Shown here: in pieces, positions 15,062 to 17,296 of the stretch | Numbering within the stretch: the stretch's first letter is position 1 | Layout of the letters: the number at the start of each line of letters is the position of its first letter | Assembly: GCA_938014915.1 (NCBI GenBank) | Contig: CALLQQ010000046.1 | Location: 1 to 17,296 of the forward strand | Direction: 5' to 3' | Length of the DNA stretch: 17,296 nt | DNA from: an uncultured Clostridia bacterium | Lineage (GTDB): Bacteria; Bacillota; Clostridia; Oscillospirales; Ruminococcaceae | Translations under genes and position numbers: made by a program | Notes under the pieces: model-generated | Told to the model about the DNA's origin: nothing | What the model saw: the letters and a program-made list of their open reading frames with translations, nothing else | Database searches by the model: none

Positions 15062-15661
15062 TCAAATATTCATACGCGATTTCATCATTAATGATGGTTT
15101 AATCAATGCAGTAATTAAAATTGTTGTCGTCGTCATAGTAAAAATACTGTTCAACCCTATTATACCGGCAAAGACCTTTTTTAGCGGGAATGCATCGAAT
15201 ATTAGCATTAGACTGACGAGAACCGTTGTAGAATGCATTGCAGTCGACACAGCTGCCGATATGCCGGCGGATAAAAGGTCTTTCCTGCTAAACTTTAGGA
15301 TTGCATTAAAGAGGACTCCTGCTATGACACCGAGCAAAATTCGTGGTATGTAACATATAAATATTGAACCTAGCGGATTGCCGCTTGCCACTGGTGAGAA
15401 TAATAAATCGGTCGCTGTCCCCCTCAGAGTAGCTTCAATCATTGAAATTGTACCGAATGCACTACCGACAATTCCACCATATAAGGGACCAAGTATTATA
15501 CCGGCTAGGATTACAGGAATATGTAGGGTAGTAACTGAAAATCCTAAAGGCGTGCGTATAAATGCAATACCCATCATATTAAATACAATTATAATAGCTA
15601 TAAATAGTGAAAGCATAACTAGCTTTCTGACATTATTACTCTTATTTGAAGTAATTAACAT
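15062..15661 (-). CDS. ECF transporter S component, copy 1 (pantothenate/vitamin type)
   Basis: 199 residues with about six membrane segments and a Gly-rich core (LGPLYGGIVGSAFGTISM, FSPVASGNPLGSIFICYIPR, ILLGVIAGVLF), the layout of energy-coupling-factor substrate-binding subunits of the PanT/COG4684 kind. It would bind a vitamin and use the shared EcfA/EcfT module, which is not in the window. Its placement in an operon with pantothenate kinase suggests pantothenate, but the substrate is inference. It is a close paralogue of the next gene; residues 6-23 (NKSNNVRKLVMLSLF and neighbours) are almost identical. AAGGAGG lies 7 bases before ATG 15661. Confidence 0.87.
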   Translation of the reverse strand: MLITSNKSNNVRKLVMLSLFIAIIIVFNMMGIAFIRTPLGFSVTTLHIPVILAGIILGPLYGGIVGSAFGTISMIEATLRGTATDLLFSPVASGNPLGSIFICYIPRILLGVIAGVLFNAILKFSRKDLLSAGISAAVSTAMHSTTVLVSLMLIFDAFPLKKVFAGIIGLNSIFTMTTTTILITALIKPSLMMKSRMNI

Positions 15662-15675
15662 ATAAATTCCTCCTT

Positions 15676-15703
15676 GCTACCGCTCACATTAGTGATGCAG
15701 TGC
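15676..15703 (-). promoter_or_regulatory. Leader hairpin upstream of ECF copy 1
   Basis: On the minus strand GCACTGCA-TCAC pairs with GTGA-GCGGTAGC across the loop TAAT: 11 pairs with single unpaired A bases on either side and one G-U pair. The stem ends directly at the Shine-Dalgarno AAGGAGG. The same 28-nt element precedes ECF copy 2. Confidence 0.6.
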
Positions 15704-15716
15704 TACATTGCATAAA

Positions 15717-16319
15717 TTAAGATGACATGAGGCGACGTTGCGCCGACAACAAAGGCTTAACTAGAGCAATGCTCATAACCGCTGCGGCGATTACTTCAAC
15801 AATGCAGTTAATTCCCACAATAATAGCTATTACTTCTTTAAGTGGGAATGCGCTGAAAATAATCGATAGGCTCAGTAATACCATTGCCGAGTGTAGGAAT
15901 GTTGCGAATGACGCAGCAACTCCAGCCGATACAATGGAATTCTTGGTATATCGCATAATCGCCCTGAATACGAGTGCCGCAACAATGCCGAGTATAATGC
16001 GTGGCACCATGCACATGAAAATCGAACCAAGGGGATTACCGCTTGCTATCGGTGAAAAAAGAATATCTGCGGCGCCACCCCTGAATGTTGCTTCGAGCAT
16101 TGATATTAGCCCGAATGCACCACCGATAATTCCACCATAGACAGGTCCCATCGTGATTGATGCTATGATAACGGGTATGTGCATTATCGTAATTGAGATA
16201 CCCCACGGCATCCGTATAAAGCCGATCCCCGTTAGATTAAGCACGATTAGGATGGCTACGAATAGTGAAAGCATAACCAGCTTCCGAACATTGTTACTCT
16301 TGTTTGTAACTTTTGACAT
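15717..16319 (-). CDS. ECF transporter S component, copy 2 (pantothenate/vitamin type)
   Basis: 200 residues, same six-segment membrane layout as the neighbouring copy and co-linear with it along the whole length (GPVYGGIIGGAFGLISMLEA, FSPIASGNPLGSIFMCMVPR). It lies between coaX and copy 1, in the same direction. The shared substrate class is likely a pantothenate-type vitamin; divergence in the loops and the last two helices could mean different specificities. ATG 16319 is preceded by AAGGAGG and the conserved leader hairpin. The C terminus is basic (AQRRLMSS). Confidence 0.88.
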   Translation of the reverse strand: MSKVTNKSNNVRKLVMLSLFVAILIVLNLTGIGFIRMPWGISITIMHIPVIIASITMGPVYGGIIGGAFGLISMLEATFRGGAADILFSPIASGNPLGSIFMCMVPRIILGIVAALVFRAIMRYTKNSIVSAGVAASFATFLHSAMVLLSLSIIFSAFPLKEVIAIIVGINCIVEVIAAAVMSIALVKPLLSAQRRLMSS

Positions 16320-16333
16320 ATGAATTCCTCCTT

Positions 16334-16361
16334 GCTACTGCTCACTTATGTAATGCAGTGC
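16334..16361 (-). promoter_or_regulatory. Leader hairpin upstream of ECF copy 2
   Basis: On the minus strand GCACTGCA-TTAC pairs with GTGA-GCAGTAGC across the loop ATAA. Compared with the copy-1 leader, a C-G pair has become U-G, a U-G pair has become U-A, and the loop bases differ, but every pair is retained. It abuts the ribosome binding site in the same way. Confidence 0.6.
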
Positions 16362-16407
16362 ATATTTTTTGGGAATTGATAGCGAAAAAGTTCAGGAGAA
16401 TCTATGT

Positions 16408-17175
16408 TTAGAGTGCATTATTCTTATATATACGATAAAGACCATCTATCATGAGGTTGTTATCGACGATTATTTCACTTTTACAATGCGGTATAATCAT
16501 TGAAGCTAGTCCGCCCGTCGCAATTACGGTAGGCTCACCACCAAGTACTTCGCTATATCGCAGCACCATACCATCTAGTAAAGATGCGGTACCGAGTATT
16601 ATACCCGACTTCATCGAATCAATCGTATTAGTGCCGATTACTTTATCGACGGTTTCCATACTAATGAATGGTAGTTGCGCCGTTCTAGATGAAAGAGCAT
16701 CCAGCGAGATTTGCACACCCGGATAGATAGAACCACCGAGGAACAAACCGTCCTTATCAATCGCCGATGTCGTGGTAGAAGTGCCAAGGTCGAAGATTAT
16801 ACACGGCAATTCGTATTTGTCAAGTGCCGATACTGCCGCACAAACTAAATCGCTACCGAGCATGGCGGGATCGTCAATCTTGATATTCAGCCCCGTCTTA
16901 ATGCCGGGGGACACCACATAAACTTTGCAGCTGAGTAATTTCTCAACGGCATCTTTAATGATTGGTGTGAGCGGCGGCACAACTGAAGATATAATTGCCC
17001 CATCGAATAGACGTGGTGAATATCCGTAGAGGGTTAATATATCGGCGAAATCAATTGCATATTGGTCCTCCATCTTAGACGGATCGGTTGAAATGCGAGA
17101 AACGAATGCTAGATCGTCATCATCGAATGCACCGAGCACAATATTAGTATTGCCAATATCAACGGTAAATACCAT
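16408..17175 (-). CDS. coaX: Type III pantothenate kinase CoaX
   Basis: 255 residues, full length. It belongs to the ASKHA fold: the phosphate-1 loop DIGNTN (residues 6-11), the SVVPP motif (64-68), GSDL (107-110), the second phosphate loop DLGTSTT (129-135) and the GGSIYPGVQISLDAL segment that follows. It phosphorylates pantothenate in the first step of coenzyme A synthesis, without feedback inhibition by CoA in characterised members. Most type III enzymes read GADR where this one reads GSDL. The Asp is kept but the Arg is replaced. AGGAGTGA precedes ATG 17175. It is the first gene of the minus-strand operon with the two ECF genes. Confidence 0.95.
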   Translation of the reverse strand: MVFTVDIGNTNIVLGAFDDDDLAFVSRISTDPSKMEDQYAIDFADILTLYGYSPRLFDGAIISSVVPPLTPIIKDAVEKLLSCKVYVVSPGIKTGLNIKIDDPAMLGSDLVCAAVSALDKYELPCIIFDLGTSTTTSAIDKDGLFLGGSIYPGVQISLDALSSRTAQLPFISMETVDKVIGTNTIDSMKSGIILGTASLLDGMVLRYSEVLGGEPTVIATGGLASMIIPHCKSEIIVDNNLMIDGLYRIYKNNAL

Positions 17176-17217
17176 TATTTCATCACTCCTAAAAAAATGC
17201 TATATTCCCATTCATCT

Positions 17218-17246
17218 ATTATATATCTAATTGCATTTTTTTTCAA
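17218..17246 (-). promoter_or_regulatory. Sigma-A promoter of the coaX-ECF-ECF-glycosylase operon
   Basis: On the minus strand TTGAAA (17246-17241) and a perfect TATAAT (17223-17218) are spaced by 17 bases. Transcription should start near 17211, about 35 bases before coaX. Beyond it (17247-17296) there is only AT-rich DNA with several GCAT words; no gene is visible there. Confidence 0.78.
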
Positions 17247-17296
17247 CTATTTTAGGATATAAGTATTCATAGCAACTTTGCATAGCATTTTTGCAT

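Noticed and set aside
12642..17257. Shared 11-mer ACTATTTTAGG near both the hydE promoter (12642-12652) and the coaX promoter (17247-17257)
   Set aside because: An AT-rich 11-mer is expected to recur by chance many times between pairs of positions in 17 kb, and its placement relative to the two promoters differs.
17176..17296. Riboswitch or T-box upstream of coaX
   Set aside because: The leader from the predicted start at 17211 is only about 35 bases and AT-rich; it is too short and lacks the conserved elements of known classes.
1..17296. CTAG frequency as an unusual signature
   Set aside because: CTAG looks frequent at first sight, but an approximate count in the first 8 kb is close to what base composition predicts.

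Overview
The window reads as chromosome of a motile, anaerobic Gram-positive bacterium of the class Clostridia. The grounds are the gene order fliY-cheY-fliO-fliP-fliQ-fliR-flhB-flhA-sigma28, typical of Firmicutes; CheC/CheD chemotaxis proteins; a HydE hydrogenase maturase; ECF vitamin transporters with type III pantothenate kinase; purine-rich Shine-Dalgarno sites (GGGGGAG, AGGAGG); and a moderately AT-rich composition. I cannot name the genus from the sequence.

Region 1 (1-11403, + strand) is the distal part of a large flagellar/chemotaxis operon. It starts inside a motor-switch gene (C-terminal FliN domain behind a Pro-Gln linker). Then come cheY, the complete type III export gate (fliO, fliP, fliQ, fliR, flhB, flhA), the flagellar sigma factor, two rod/hook proteins (FlgF-like and FlgG-like), cheC and cheD (overlapping by 4 bases), and a FapA (DUF342) gene. 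Gaps are short, there is no internal terminator, and a perfect palindromic terminator closes the unit at 11407-11434. flhF, flhG, cheB, cheA and cheW, which often lie between flhA and sigD in Firmicutes, are absent from this stretch.

Region 2 (11435-12809) holds a lone hydE on the minus strand. It is divergent from a small gene of unknown function across an intergenic region with two facing promoters and a cluster of TGCATTG/CAATGCA motifs.

Region 3 (12810-14545, + strand) holds that 129-residue unknown protein with its own terminator. A PrsA/SurA-like lipoprotein follows, with its own promoter; its parvulin domain appears to be split by an acidic low-complexity insert. A strong bidirectional terminator lies between this gene and the converging operon.

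Region 4 (17246-14548, minus strand) is a probable four-gene operon: coaX (pantothenate kinase), two tandem paralogous ECF-transporter substrate-binding (S) subunits, and a hypoxanthine/uracil-DNA glycosylase-like gene. It has a good sigma-A promoter at 17218-17246. The two S-subunit genes each carry the same 28-nt hairpin directly upstream of the Shine-Dalgarno sequence, and the base pairing is kept although the sequence has diverged. This is the most interesting non-coding signal in the window.

Most of the window is orthodox. The points most worth a second look are the duplicated leader hairpin, the hydE/unknown-gene intergenic motif array, the shortened flagellar operon, the split parvulin domain, and a roughly five-fold deficit of the tetranucleotide GGCC.
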